A DNA stretch of 64,000 bases, taken from Cohnella rhizosphaerae. GTDB lineage: Bacteria; Bacillota; Bacilli; Paenibacillales; Paenibacillaceae. The translations under genes and the position numbers were made by a program. The notes under the pieces are model-generated. The model had not been told where the DNA came from and ran no database searches. It saw nothing but the letters and a program-made list of their open reading frames with translations. Shown here in pieces: positions 33,051 through 43,107 of the stretch; the stretch's first letter is position 1; every line of letters starts with the position of its first letter. The stretch covers positions 124,001 to 188,000 of the forward strand of contig NZ_JAPDIA010000007.1 of assembly GCF_029525575.1 (NCBI RefSeq), given 5' to 3'.

Positions 33051-33924
33051 TTAAACTGGTTTTGCTACATCATCTGCATCAGTGGAGTAAGCCAGCTCTT
33101 TCTGTGCTTCCAGAGCGGCCAGTCTGTCCAGCAGGGCTGTCCGGATTTGCTCATAGGCGTCACTGCCCAACGCCATACGCATCGCACCCTCTCCCTGATC
33201 GACACGGTGGATAATCTGCTGCGCCATCTTATCCGGATCGCCGACAACCATTTTGTTGAACATGCTCATATCTATACCTGGCAGTTCCCCCCTTCATCAG
33301 GCTAACGAATTGGCCCGCCTCCGTATTCCGGTATTCGTCCATCCGCTCGCCGAATACGGCGTTGCCTAAAATGAAATTCGTTCGGATTCCGCCGGGCTCC
33401 ACCATCGTGGTCTTAATATTGAACGGGGCCACTTCCTTAGCCAGCGCTTCAAAGGCCCCTTCGACCGCCCATTTCGAAGAACAATACAGTCCCATGCCCG
33501 GAATCGAATAATGACCCGCCATACTCGAAATTTGTACAATGTGGCCGCCGCCCTGCATGCGGAAATAAGGCAGGACTGCACGCGCTGCACGCAGGGAGCC
33601 AAGCACATTGGTCATGAATTGATGCTCAATTTGCCTGTCGCTTGCTTCTTCCACTGCGCCATACAATCCATAGGCTGCATTATTGACAAGCACATCGATC
33701 GTGCCCAGTTCTGAAAATGCGCGTTCCACGACTTCGGCAATTTGCTGAGGGTTGGTCAGATCTAAATGAGCCTGCCATAGTTGGGAGCCATACTGTGCCT
33801 GCAGATCATCCAGCACACCCGGTTTGCGTACCGTTGCGGCTACACGGTCCCCTCTATCCAGCAACCGGCGAGTTATAAGTGAAGCCAAGCCTCCTGATGC
33901 TCCTGTGATGAACCATGTTTGCAT
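33051..33924 (-). CDS. SDR-family oxidoreductase, one frameshift
   Basis: The ATG at 33922-33924 follows GGAGGG and begins MQTWFITGASGGLASLITRR (GxxxGxG cofactor site). The classical SDR motifs are present: VLVNNAAYGLYGAV (NNAG), the catalytic Ser in IVQISSMAGHYS, and YCSSKWAVEG (YxxxK). The C run 33287-33292 has one base too many; removing it joins to LPGIDMSMFNKMVVGDPDKM and ends at 33051. The upstream XRE regulator gene, 95 bp away and on the same strand, probably controls it. Substrate cannot be told. Confidence 0.88.
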
Positions 33925-34019
33925 GCTAGAACCCTCCAATCGTTGTCTTGCACTGAATCATACAAGCAACTGGAGGGAGCTAGCCACAGCACGTCTATTC
34001 TATTAACGGGAGTAACAGT

Positions 34020-34883
34020 CTACTGAAGCTGCCTGTCCTGCTCCAGTACACGCAATAATCGCTCCTCCGTGCCAGAACCGGGCACCGGAACAAAGAAACA
34101 CCAGTGCAGTCCAGGGTCGTTATCAATGACAGCTGCGGAATGGAGCGCGAACTCCATCTCCTGTGCGTCAGGAAGACGAAATAATGCGGTGGCTACGCGC
34201 TTTTGCTTGACTTCATATAGCTCCCAGAAATGCACGAACTCCTCGCTTTCCCGTCTCAAGCGTTCGAACCGTTCCATATATAACGGGTTGTCCTTGTAAT
34301 GGTCGAAGCTTGCCCGCATAACCGCTACGGCGTAACGGGCAGCACCTTCCCAATTCAGCAGTCTTGTACGGTAATCCGGCTTTAAAAACATAATCTCGAT
34401 CATATTCCGTTCATTGTCCGGCAGACTGCCGAAATCGGCTATGATCAGTTCTGCTGCCCGATTCCAGACGATCACATCCGTACCTTCGTCCGTGATAAAA
34501 GAAGGATAATAAAGTTGATCTACGATTTTCTGCAAAACTCCCGCATCCGGCCCTCCGTTATCCGGCACTGTCACGACACTCGCCGCGTCTACATTGGCCA
34601 GATCGAACAGATGTTTCTGCTCATCTTCGTCAAGCTGAAGCGCTTTGCCGATACTTAGCAGTACCTCCGGCGAAGGATTCACCTCCTTGCCTTGCTCCAG
34701 CCAGGAATAGTAAGTCACGCTGATATGGGCAAGATAAGAGACTTCTTCTCTTCGAAGTCCCGGCGTGCGTCTTCGTCCGGGCAGCGGCTGGATCCCCGCC
34801 TCTGAAGGCTGCAAGCGTTCTCTGCGAGATTTTATGAACTCGCCCAATGCGGACGAGGAACGATTTGTTTTCAAGCAGCTCAC
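34020..34883 (-). CDS. XRE-family regulator with MmyB-type ligand-binding domain
   Basis: The protein is intact. The N-terminal helix-turn-helix reads RRRTPGLRREEVSYLAHISV followed by TYYSWLEQGKEVNPS. The C-terminal half has the MmyB pattern: VIVWNRAAELIIADFGSLP, NMIEIMFLKPDYRTRLLNWE, and a final PGLHWCFFVPVPGSGTEERL. The GTG at 34883 is the longest start; a TTG nine bases later with GAGGTGAG upstream is at least as likely. Such regulators usually control an adjacent oxidoreductase, here the SDR gene directly downstream. Confidence 0.9.
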   Translation of the reverse strand: MSCLKTNRSSSALGEFIKSRRERLQPSEAGIQPLPGRRRTPGLRREEVSYLAHISVTYYSWLEQGKEVNPSPEVLLSIGKALQLDEDEQKHLFDLANVDAASVVTVPDNGGPDAGVLQKIVDQLYYPSFITDEGTDVIVWNRAAELIIADFGSLPDNERNMIEIMFLKPDYRTRLLNWEGAARYAVAVMRASFDHYKDNPLYMERFERLRRESEEFVHFWELYEVKQKRVATALFRLPDAQEMEFALHSAAVIDNDPGLHWCFFVPVPGSGTEERLLRVLEQDRQLQ

Positions 34884-35027
34884 CTCTAATTACTTATATG
34901 GAACAATACGTATCGTAATTAAACAAATGGACCCCAAGCACTTCGTACACGATCATTATAATCTCTGTTAAGGTGTCGTCGCTAACCCCTTCTTTACATT
35001 TTCCAATCCCAATGCTACTATGCAAAC

Positions 35028-35043
35028 ATGACGTTAACGTCAT
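35028..35043. promoter_or_regulatory. MerR-type palindrome overlapping the merR-like promoter
   Basis: A perfect 16-bp palindrome ATGACGTTAACGTCAT lies just downstream of a promoter-like TTTACA (34992-34997), 17 bp, TACTAT (35015-35020 region). The same palindrome recurs before the next gene at 35470-35493, so it is very probably the regulator's binding site. Confidence 0.7.
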
Positions 35044-35069
35044 ATTATATCTTGGAAAGAGGATACATC

Positions 35070-35456
35070 ATGAACCGCATGCGCATTGGCGATCTGACAG
35101 AACGAGCCGGGGTGACCCAGCGCACGGTTCGCTATTACGAGAGCATTGGATTGCTTCCATCTGGCGAACGCGAAGGCAATGGTCATCATTACTACACGGA
35201 AGAAACGGTTGCGCGTCTGCAAAAGATCGATCAGTTGAAGAAGGTTGGCCTAAGTTTGGAGGACATTCGGGACGTAATCGAGCTTTACTTTACGGATACG
35301 AGCGGGGTGCTGCCGAAACGGAAAGTCCTCGGCATACTGCGCCAGCATCTGGCCGACACGGACCAGAAGCTTGAGGCGCTCGGACAGTTCCGCAGCGATT
35401 TGCAGTCGAATATAGAACGTTTCGAGCGGTGGCTCGAGGCCAATGACGGCGATTAA
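35070..35456 (+). CDS. MerR-family transcriptional regulator
   Basis: The 128-residue protein starts at the ATG at 35070 behind GGAAAGAGG. It has the N-terminal MerR winged helix (IGDLTERAGVTQRTVRYYES then IGLLPSGERE), the second recognition segment YYTEETVARLQKIDQLKKVG, and a C-terminal dimerisation helix. No Cys cluster for metal binding is seen, so the signal is probably an organic molecule. Matching palindromes lie in front of this gene and in front of the dehydrogenase downstream, suggesting control of both. Confidence 0.92.
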   Translation: MNRMRIGDLTERAGVTQRTVRYYESIGLLPSGEREGNGHHYYTEETVARLQKIDQLKKVGLSLEDIRDVIELYFTDTSGVLPKRKVLGILRQHLADTDQKLEALGQFRSDLQSNIERFERWLEANDGD

Positions 35457-35469
35457 TTTTTTTTGCCCT

Positions 35470-35493
35470 AAACATGACGTTAACGTCATGTTT
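35470..35493. promoter_or_regulatory. Second MerR-type palindrome, upstream of the dehydrogenase
   Basis: The 16-bp core ATGACGTTAACGTCAT is repeated here and extended to a perfect 24-bp palindrome. It lies in the 60-bp gap between the regulator's stop and the next start, where an internal promoter would sit. Confidence 0.7.
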
Positions 35494-35516
35494 AGCATCC
35501 TAAGGAGGTTGAATTC

Positions 35517-36341
35517 ATGAGAGAAAACATTGGATTTATCGGACTCGGACTGCTTGGTAGGCCAGTCGCCGCCAATCTGCTCCAAGCAGGATATGCGCTG
35601 ACCGTATACAACCGCACTCCAGAAAAAGCGGAGCCGCTCGTGGCCGAAGGTGCGCTGCAGGCGGTCCGTCCGGCTGACGCCGTGACAACCGGTGGCATCG
35701 TCGTCACTTTGGTATGGGACGATGAAGCATTGGAAGAAGTCGTCAAAAGCGAAGATTTCTTAGAACGCCTGGGCATAGGCGGTATTCATGTATCAATGAG
35801 TACGGTATCGCCGGATACGGGCAGGAAGCTGTCGGATCTGCACGCGCGGCACGGTTCCGTCTATGTTGAGGCGCCTATCTTTGGACGGCCGGAGGCAGCC
35901 GCTGCCAGGCAATTGTGGATTCCAATAGCAGGTCCGCAGGAAGCAAAGGAGCGGGTGCGGCCGCTGCTGGAAGCGATGGGAGCTAAAGGGATCTTTGACT
36001 TTGGCGAGGAAGCCGGTTCGGCTGTACTCGTCAAACTGATCGGTAACTTCCTGATCGTCTCAGCCGCACGCTCGCTGGAAGAAGCGCTAGGAATAGCCGA
36101 GCGCGGCGGGGTTGATCCCAAAGCAGCGGTCAATATGCTTACCAGCACACTGTTTACCGCCCCCATCTATCAAAGCTACGGCAAAATGATTGCCGAAAAG
36201 TCGGCATCCATATCCCAAAGCAAAATTCCGCAGAAAGATGTCGGCCTCTTGCTGTCGGCGGCGCAAAAAACACAAGTTCCGGCTCCGCTTTCCAGCCTGC
36301 TGCTTGATATGCTGGAGAACGGAGATCGGAGCAGAGCATAA
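35517..36341 (+). CDS. NAD(P)-dependent beta-hydroxyacid dehydrogenase family protein
   Basis: The 274-residue protein is intact. IGFIGLGLLGRPVAANLLQA is the Rossmann cofactor motif, followed by YNRTPEKAEPLV, where NRT suggests NADP(H) preference. VEAPIFGRPEAAAARQLWI and LVKLIGNFLIVSAARSLEEA (with the catalytic Lys of 3-hydroxyisobutyrate dehydrogenases) place it in that superfamily. The start follows TAAGGAGG. It is controlled, by inference, by the MerR-type regulator upstream. The substrate is unknown; imine reductases share this architecture. Confidence 0.9.
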   Translation: MRENIGFIGLGLLGRPVAANLLQAGYALTVYNRTPEKAEPLVAEGALQAVRPADAVTTGGIVVTLVWDDEALEEVVKSEDFLERLGIGGIHVSMSTVSPDTGRKLSDLHARHGSVYVEAPIFGRPEAAAARQLWIPIAGPQEAKERVRPLLEAMGAKGIFDFGEEAGSAVLVKLIGNFLIVSAARSLEEALGIAERGGVDPKAAVNMLTSTLFTAPIYQSYGKMIAEKSASISQSKIPQKDVGLLLSAAQKTQVPAPLSSLLLDMLENGDRSRA

Positions 36342-36438
36342 GGCGGCCCCAGGACCGCATTTTGCCGTTAGACCTTTTCTTGGTGCGAAGAGATTTAGCG
36401 GGACTATAAAAAAACGGCAGTCTTGGACTTTTTCGTTC

Positions 36439-36537
36439 GAGGCTGCCGGGACACGGACGACAGACGTAAAAACGTTGAACGTGTCCAAGGAAAGCCTTGC
36501 CCAATATGCTGGCGTCGTTACTATGCAGTATGAATAG
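36439..36537 (+). pseudogene. C-terminal remnant of a metallo-beta-lactamase-fold hydrolase gene
   Basis: The last 33 codons match the end of the hydrolase gene at 49.32-49.42 kb almost base for base (EAAGTRTTDVKTLNVSKESL ... VVTMQYE). It lies upstream of the second MalT-like regulator and marks the left end of duplicated block A. The remainder of 36342-36761 holds a GC-rich hairpin at about 36343-36360 and the intergenic repeat. Confidence 0.85.
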
Positions 36538-36555
36538 AAGTGTAAGAGAGGAGGG

Positions 36556-36612
36556 CACCCGGGCGGGTGCCCTTCGATTTCGCTCTATTGATGATATGGT
36601 GAACCTTTCCAT
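36556..36612. repeat. Second copy of the intergenic repeat
   Basis: GGGCACCC...GGGTGCCC is followed by CGCTCTATTGATGATATGGT, which resembles CGCTTTATAGATGATACGGT at 28.36 kb. The second palindrome of the unit is degraded here. Confidence 0.45.
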
Positions 36613-36761
36613 AAGTGACGGCGAATATTTTGTCAGCCGCCACAGCAGCACTACTGCCAGGTATGTAGGACTCTGGTTGTTATTGTCGAAATAGTAATCA
36701 TTCGAATCAATGGCCTTCGAGTCGGTCGATGGGATATAGAATTTATCGTGGAGGGGTCCAG

Positions 36762-39377
36762 TTGATTGTTCAAACGAAATTATACATCCCCCCATGTACG
36801 TAACGCTTTAGTCCCTCGGCCAAGGGTGATGCACAAGCTCGATGAGGGACTTCGAGCCAAGCTGACGCTGATCTCCGCTCCGGCCGGCTATGGGAAGACG
36901 ACGGCGTTAAGCGAATGGGCGAGGCAATGCGGCATCCTGGTGGCTTGGCTGTCGCTGGATATACAGGATGACGAGTGGTTTTCGTTCTGGAGCAGCATAA
37001 CCGCTTCGATCCAGGAGAGGGTCCCCGGCTACGCCCGGAAGATCTGGCCGCTGCTGGAGATGGGGCCGTCGGCGTCATCCGTGTCCTCGGAGCCTGCGAT
37101 CTCCGCCATGTTGAACGAGCTGAATTTATTACCCGAAGCGCTCGCCATCGTGCTCGACGATTATCATGCGATCGAACATCCCGCGATTCAGAAGTCTCTT
37201 GGCTATATGTTGGAGCACCTGCCCCCGCACATTCATCTTTATATAGCGAGTCGTACCGATCTAACTTTTCCTACCGCCAGGCTGATGACCAAAGGAGAAA
37301 TGCAGAGAATCTCGGTACGGGATATGCGGTTTCGCCCTGAGGAGGGTTTGGTCTTCTTCCGGAATACGGCGGGTTTGTCGTTGTCCAGGGAGCAAGTATC
37401 GGAGCTGTACGATCAGACGGAAGGATGGGTCAGCGGACTGCAGCTCGCGGCGCTTACACTGAAGAGCAGCGATAACATCGCGGAATCCATCAGGCAATTT
37501 AGCGGCCATCAGCATCATATCTCGGATTATTTACTCGAAGAAGTATTTTCGCGTCTATCGGAGGAGATGCGCGCCTTTTTTGCTCCGGACGTCCATTCTA
37601 AGCCGTATGGATCGCTCCCTATGTCAAGCCGTTACGGGACAATCGAACAGCCAGGAGTACCTGGAAAGGTTAGAGCAGTTGAATTTGTTTGCGTTCCCGC
37701 TGGACGATCAAAGAAAGTGGTATCGTTATCACCACTTGCTGTCCGATTTTTTGCGGCAAGCTGTTTGCCCGAACGGCTCCCGAATTATGGGAGCAAGCAC
37801 ATGTTCGTGCGGCGCAGTGGCTGGAGTCTCATGGCTTTGAGGAGGAGGCCGCCGAGCATTATTTGGAAGCGAAGCAATACGATGATGTCGTTCGGGTGAT
37901 CGAAAAAAATCTGCATGCTTTTTTTGCATAAAAAGGTTGAAAAGCTAAGCAGGTGGGTTTTGCAATTGCCGGAAAGCTTCCTTTCGAAGAGGCCCTTGGT
38001 CGAAATGTTTTATTTATCCCTCTTAATCGGCATCAGGCAATGGGAGACTGCGATTCAAAAAAATAGAGCAAGCAAAAATCCGCTATGAAGCTATGCAGGG
38101 GAGCATGGACGAGGCGGAATGGAAGCAGTTGATGGGCAATATGTACTTTTTGTGCGCGAGCGCCTGTTATTTTCAAAAAAGATTTGAATCGTATCTCGGA
38201 ATACTTCGAGCTCTCGGAGCGCGTCGCGCCGGAAGGCAGCTTCTTCGAATCTCTGGGGGACAACAAATATTACGGCTACGACGAATTCGACGATCATATG
38301 TCCTACATTAACGAGTACCATGCCGCTGCCGCATTTATGTTCAAGTGGATTGAACATTGGGGAGACCAACAAGTTCATCCGTCTGCCGCCATATTTCATG
38401 CTTCATACAGCATGGTACTGTATGAATGGAACCGAGTGGAGGAAGCGGAGGTCTGCATTGAACGGGTGCTGACACCCAGTGCCAGGCAACCCAATCCGAG
38501 GAGCTTGCTCCAAATTTACGTGAACGCTTCGCGTATTCTGCAATCGCTGGGCAATCCGACCCGAGCCGCAGAACTGCTGGAGCAGCTAAAATTACGGATC
38601 GAATCTCCGGATTATGAGCGTTTTGTGCGGAAGATCGAAGCAGAGCAAGCTTGTTTGGCCTTACGGCAAGGGAATATGCATTATGCTGTAGAATGGCTGG
38701 ATCGGTGCGGGATGGCTTCGACGGACGAGGTGTCGCTGAACGGCGCGGCGGAGCGGATGGCTCTCGCCAGAGTGCTCGCCGCATGCGGGCGTACAGAGGA
38801 AGCAATGTCGCTATCCGAACGATTGCAGCAGTTGTTCTGGAGAGAGGATCGTCTCCGGGATCGAATCAAAATGGTTATCTTGCAAAGCGTGACGCTGCAT
38901 CGCACCGGTCAAATGCGGGAGGCGATCGGTCTTCTGGAGACCGCTTTGCGCCTGGCGGAGCCGCAAGGGTTCATTCGCAGCTTCGTGGACGAGGGCCAAG
39001 CGATGGCGGAACTGCTGAACGCTTATTGGAGAGCGCATCAAGACCGCCGTTCAAGGGAGACGCCTTCCGTTCTAGTGGATTATGCCAATAGATTGCTTCG
39101 GGTGTTGAATAGCTTGCCAGATGAATCGGAAGCGCCGATTAAGGCAGGCGCAAGGGCACGCGGCTTGAAGGCATTCCCGGTTGAATGGTTGACGAATCGC
39201 GAGAGGGAGATTGTCGGTCTGATGGCCGAAGGGATGTCCAACAAGCAGATTGCGTTGCATTTGGGGATTACGGAAGGAACGGTCAAGAGTCACACAAACA
39301 ATATTTATGGCAAGTTGGAGGTTCGTACGAGGGTGCAGGCGATCAAAAAGGCAAGAGAGCTTCTGCTGTTAGGCTAG
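36762..39377 (+). CDS. MalT-like LuxR-family regulator (second paralogue), about six frameshifts
   Basis: A TTG at 36762 behind GGAGGGG begins with QTKLYIP; the C run 36788-36793 then has one base too many. The NTPase shows [20 protein letters not shown] and [14 protein letters not shown]. Further one-base excesses lie in 37576-37581, near 37750, and in 37919-37925, 38057-38063 and 38175-38180. The last is confirmed by the paralogue at 22.5 kb, whose corrected text has the same [19 protein letters not shown] pattern. The C-terminus is a LuxR helix-turn-helix ([20 protein letters not shown] then [17 protein letters not shown]). It belongs to duplicated block A with the adhesin downstream and is its likely regulator. 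Confidence 0.85.
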
Positions 39378-39399
39378 ACGATCCATTTCACGCTAGCGG

Positions 39400-39443
39400 A
39401 CCATAGACGATCCCATTCGGGACATCGGCTATGGTCTGTTTTT
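39400..39443 (+). terminator. Terminator between MalT-like regulator and adhesin A
   Basis: ACCATAG (39400-39406) pairs with CTATGGT (39429-39435), followed by a T run. The same element is repeated at 49542-49585 before adhesin B. Confidence 0.7.
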
Positions 39444-39581
39444 GTTGGCGCGCGCGCAAGCGCTCGACTTCTTTTGACAAATAGAGAGTCTTTTCATGGT
39501 GTCTATAACTTTCTCTAGATGCGTCCTTGTCGGTTTTCTTATAACTTTGAATTTGGCACCGTTTCTTAAGGAGGAACAAGC

Positions 39582-42500
39582 ATGCATAACCCTTACAAAG
39601 TAAAACCGATTATAGCGTTTGTTATGGTTCTCCTGTTGACGGCGTTCCCATTGATCGATGGTTTCGGGGGCAAGGCCTATGCCGATAGCCGGAAGGTTAT
39701 TGTCACGGTGGTAGGCACAGGAGCGAGGGGGGCTTCGGGAGACGGAGGACCGGCGACGTCGGCCCAGTTGAATTCTCCTCAGAACGTCGTTTTCGACAGC
39801 GCCGGGAACATGTACATCTCCGATCAGAACGAGAACCGGGTTCGCAAGGTCGATGCGCTGACCGGAGAGATCAGCACGTTGGCGGGTACGGGAGCCAGCG
39901 GCGATTCAGGCGACGGCGGGCAGGCAGCATCGGCGCAATTGTCTTCGCCTTACGCCCTTGCGTTCCACGACGGCGATTTGTACATCGGGGGGAAGCGGAA
40001 CGGTCAGAAAGGTCGAATTCCCCTCTGAAACGATCAGCACGGTTGCAGGCAACGGAGAATGCAATGCGGATGCCGACATCGGAGACGGGGGGGCCGGCCA
40101 CATCGGCCGATATGTGCTTTATCCGAGGTCTTGCGTTTGACAGTCATGGCAATATGTATATCTCGAGCTTGAACGATGCCCGCGTTCGGAAGGTTGATGC
40201 GTCGACAGGAATCATCAGCACGGTGGCAGGTACGGGAACCCAAGGGCACTCAGCGGTCGAGACGTCCGCGGCGTTGGCGCCCTTAAGCTGGCTGGCCGGA
40301 TTGGCCGTGGACGACGAGGACAATCTGTATATTGCCGAGGAACTCTACGCAAGCACGGGCGGATTTATTCGCAAAGTAGATCCGTCAGGCAACATCAGCA
40401 TTGTGGCTGGAGGAGGCAACCTGGAGACGGGACCGGCTACTTCCGTTGATTTACACGATCCGACCGGCCTTGCCTTCGACAACGGCGAGCTCTTTATCTC
40501 AACTTACACGACGATACTTAAATTAGACCTGACTGCAGGCACGATCAGCAAAGTTGCGGGATCCGGGCTTACCGGCTATTCGGGAGACGGGGGGCCCGCC
40601 TCCGCTGCCAATTTATTTTCACCCAGCGGCGTTGCCTTTGACGGCAATCATGATCTGCATATTGCGGATACAGAGAACCATGTGGTCCGGAGAATCGGTG
40701 AGTCCAATGACGCCGGCCTGAGCAGCCTGACCTTGTCCAGCGGCAGCCTGAGTCCGGGGTTCTCTTCGGGAACCACGGACTACACGGCCGCCATACCAAG
40801 CAGCGAGAGCAGCATTACGGTCACGCCGACCGTCAGGGACAGCTACGCAACGGTGGAGGTCAACGGTACGGCGGTAACGAGCGGCATGGAATCTGGCGCT
40901 ATCGACTTGAGCGTGGGAGACACTGTGGCGATCGTCGTGACGGCAGAGGATGGCACGAAGAAGACGTACAAAGTGACACGGACGTCGCTCAGCAATGCGA
41001 ACCTGAGCAGCCTGACGTTGTCGAGCGGCGTCCTGAAGCCCGACGTTCGCGCCGGGCACGACGAGCTACACGGCGAGCGTGGCGAACGGCGTGAGCAGCA
41101 TTACGGTTACGCCGACGGTGAGCGACAGTAACGCGACGGTGAAGGTGAACGGAACGACGGTGACGAGCGGTGCGGCTTCGGGTGCCATTACCCTGAGCGT
41201 GGGGGACAACCCGATATCGGTCGTCGTGACGGCACAGGACGGCACGACGACGAGCACGTACGCCGTGACGGTGACTAGAGCGCCAAGCGGCAATGCGAAC
41301 CTGAGCAGCCTGACGTTGTCGAGCGGCAGCTTGAGTCCGGCGTTTGCAGCGGGCACGACGGGCTACGCGGCGAGCGTGGCGAACGGCGTGAGCAGCATCG
41401 CGGTTACGCCGACGGTGAGCGACAGCACGGCGACGGTGAAGGTGAACGGAACGACGGTGACGAGCGGTGCGGCCTCGGGTGCCATTACCCTGAGCGTCGG
41501 GGACAACCCGATATCGGTCGTCGTGACGGCGGAGGACGGCACGACGACGAGCACGTACGCCGTGACGGTGACTAGAGCGCCAAGCGGCAACGCGAGCCTG
41601 AGCAGTTTGACGTTGTCGAGCGGCGTCCTAAGCCCGACGTTCGCGCCGGGCACGACGAGCTACGCGGCGAGCGTGGCGAACGGCGTGAGCAGCATCGCGG
41701 TTACGCCGACGGTAAGCGACAGTAACGCGACGGTGAAGGTGAACGGAACGACGGTGACGAGCGGTGCGGCCTCGGGTGCCATTACCCTGAGCGTGGGGGA
41801 CAACCCGATATCGGTCGTCGTGACGGCGCAGGACGGAACGACGACGAGCACGTACGCCGTGACGGTGACTAGAGCTGCGACGATTGCCGGCGGAGACAGC
41901 GTCAGCAGGAGTGCGAATGCAAGCCTGAGCGGCTTGACGCTGTCGAGCGGGAGCTTGAGTCCGGCGTTTGCGGCGGGCACGACGGGCTACGCGGCAAGCG
42001 TGGCGAACAGCGTGAGCAGCATCACGGTTACGCCAACCTTAAGCGACCGTACCGCGACGGTGAAGGTGAACGGTGCGACGGTGACGAGCGGCTCGGCATC
42101 CGGCGCCATCGGCCTGAGCGTGGGGGACAACCTGATTACGGTCGCGGTGACGGCACAGGACGGCACGACGACGAGGACGTACATCGTGACGGTGAAGCGA
42201 GCAGGCGATAGCGCCTCGCCGCCAGCATCGCCGGGCCCTCTTCTCAACGATGCCATCACGAACGTTAAGAAAGTGAAGGAAGCCGCTCTGGCTGCGCTTG
42301 ACCGGACAGCTCCTGAGCCGTTCCCTGATGTGCCGACGAACAGCTGGAGCTCCCGAGCGATTGAAGTCGCCCTGCAGCTGGGCATCGTGCAAGGAAGACC
42401 GGACGGCAGCTTCCACGGAGGCGAATCGATTACCCGCGCAGAGTTTGTCGCGATGGTGGCGAAGGCTTTGTATCTCGACACGACAAGCGAGCGGGGCGTT

Positions 42501-42875
42501 ACGTTCTCCGATACGCAAGGTCACTGGGCTGCGCCGGCCATTGAGACTTTGAAAGCCGCCGGCGTGATCGAAGGCGTAGGCGCGGGTTCGTTCAAGCCTG
42601 ATCAGCCGATAACCCGCGCCGAGATTTCAGCGATCCTGGCACGGATGATGGTTTTCGACCAGACGACTGGCAACGCCTATTTCTCGGACACAAGCGACAG
42701 TTGGGCGCGTCCCTATATCGCACAAATGGCTGATGCGGATATTGTGAGAGGCGCGGGCGACGGCAAGTTTTATCCGAACGCCTATACGACTCGCGAGCAG
42801 GCGGTAGCGATGATTGTTCGAATGCTGACCGTATGCCGCAATGTCGATCTGCAGTTGATAGACCTTTCCCTATAG
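39582..42875 (+). CDS. SLH-anchored NHL/cadherin-like adhesin, copy A, three frameshifts
   Basis: After a signal peptide (IIAFVMVLLLTAFPLIDGFG ... AYA) come NHL-type propeller repeats to about 40.7 kb (NVVFDSAGNMYISDQNENRV, GLAFDSHGNMYISSLNDARV), then five cadherin-like beta-sandwich repeats starting at about 40708, 40994, 41292, 41589 and 41916 (unit LSSLTLSSGSLSPAFAAGTT ... YAVTVTRA, 99 residues), then three SLH domains (42.3-42.84 kb). Frames join at G runs 39987-39992 and 40087-40093 and at an extra A at 41036-41037; copy B shows the uninterrupted text at the last site. The start follows AAGGAGG. It is expected to project a propeller head from the wall on a repeat stalk. Confidence 0.9.
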
Positions 42876-42889
42876 CTGGTTATCGAAAG

Positions 42890-42926
42890 GCACAGACTCT
42901 CGGCTTTGAGAGCTGTGCTTTTTTTT
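42890..42926 (+). terminator. Terminator after adhesin A
   Basis: GCACAG and CTCTC arms (42890-42901) pair with GAGAG and CTGTGC (42908-42918), followed by eight T. Confidence 0.85.
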
Positions 42927-43107
42927 GAACAAGGGATTCAAGTGACTTTTTTCTGTCACCATCGGCATATTGCGCGATCCCGCAAAAAAGATGGCGGGGA
43001 TGCGTCGCAATTTGGCCCTTCTATACGGATTCGCGGATTACGGTCATTTGGTAGGCTTGATTCATAACCAGGAGGTTAGATCAAGCCGATTACAAAGGAG
43101 ACCGCAA

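Noticed and set aside
34889..34920. TAATTAC...GTAATTA pair upstream of the XRE gene as an operator
   Set aside because: The arms are short, AT-rich and widely spaced, so chance is as likely as function.
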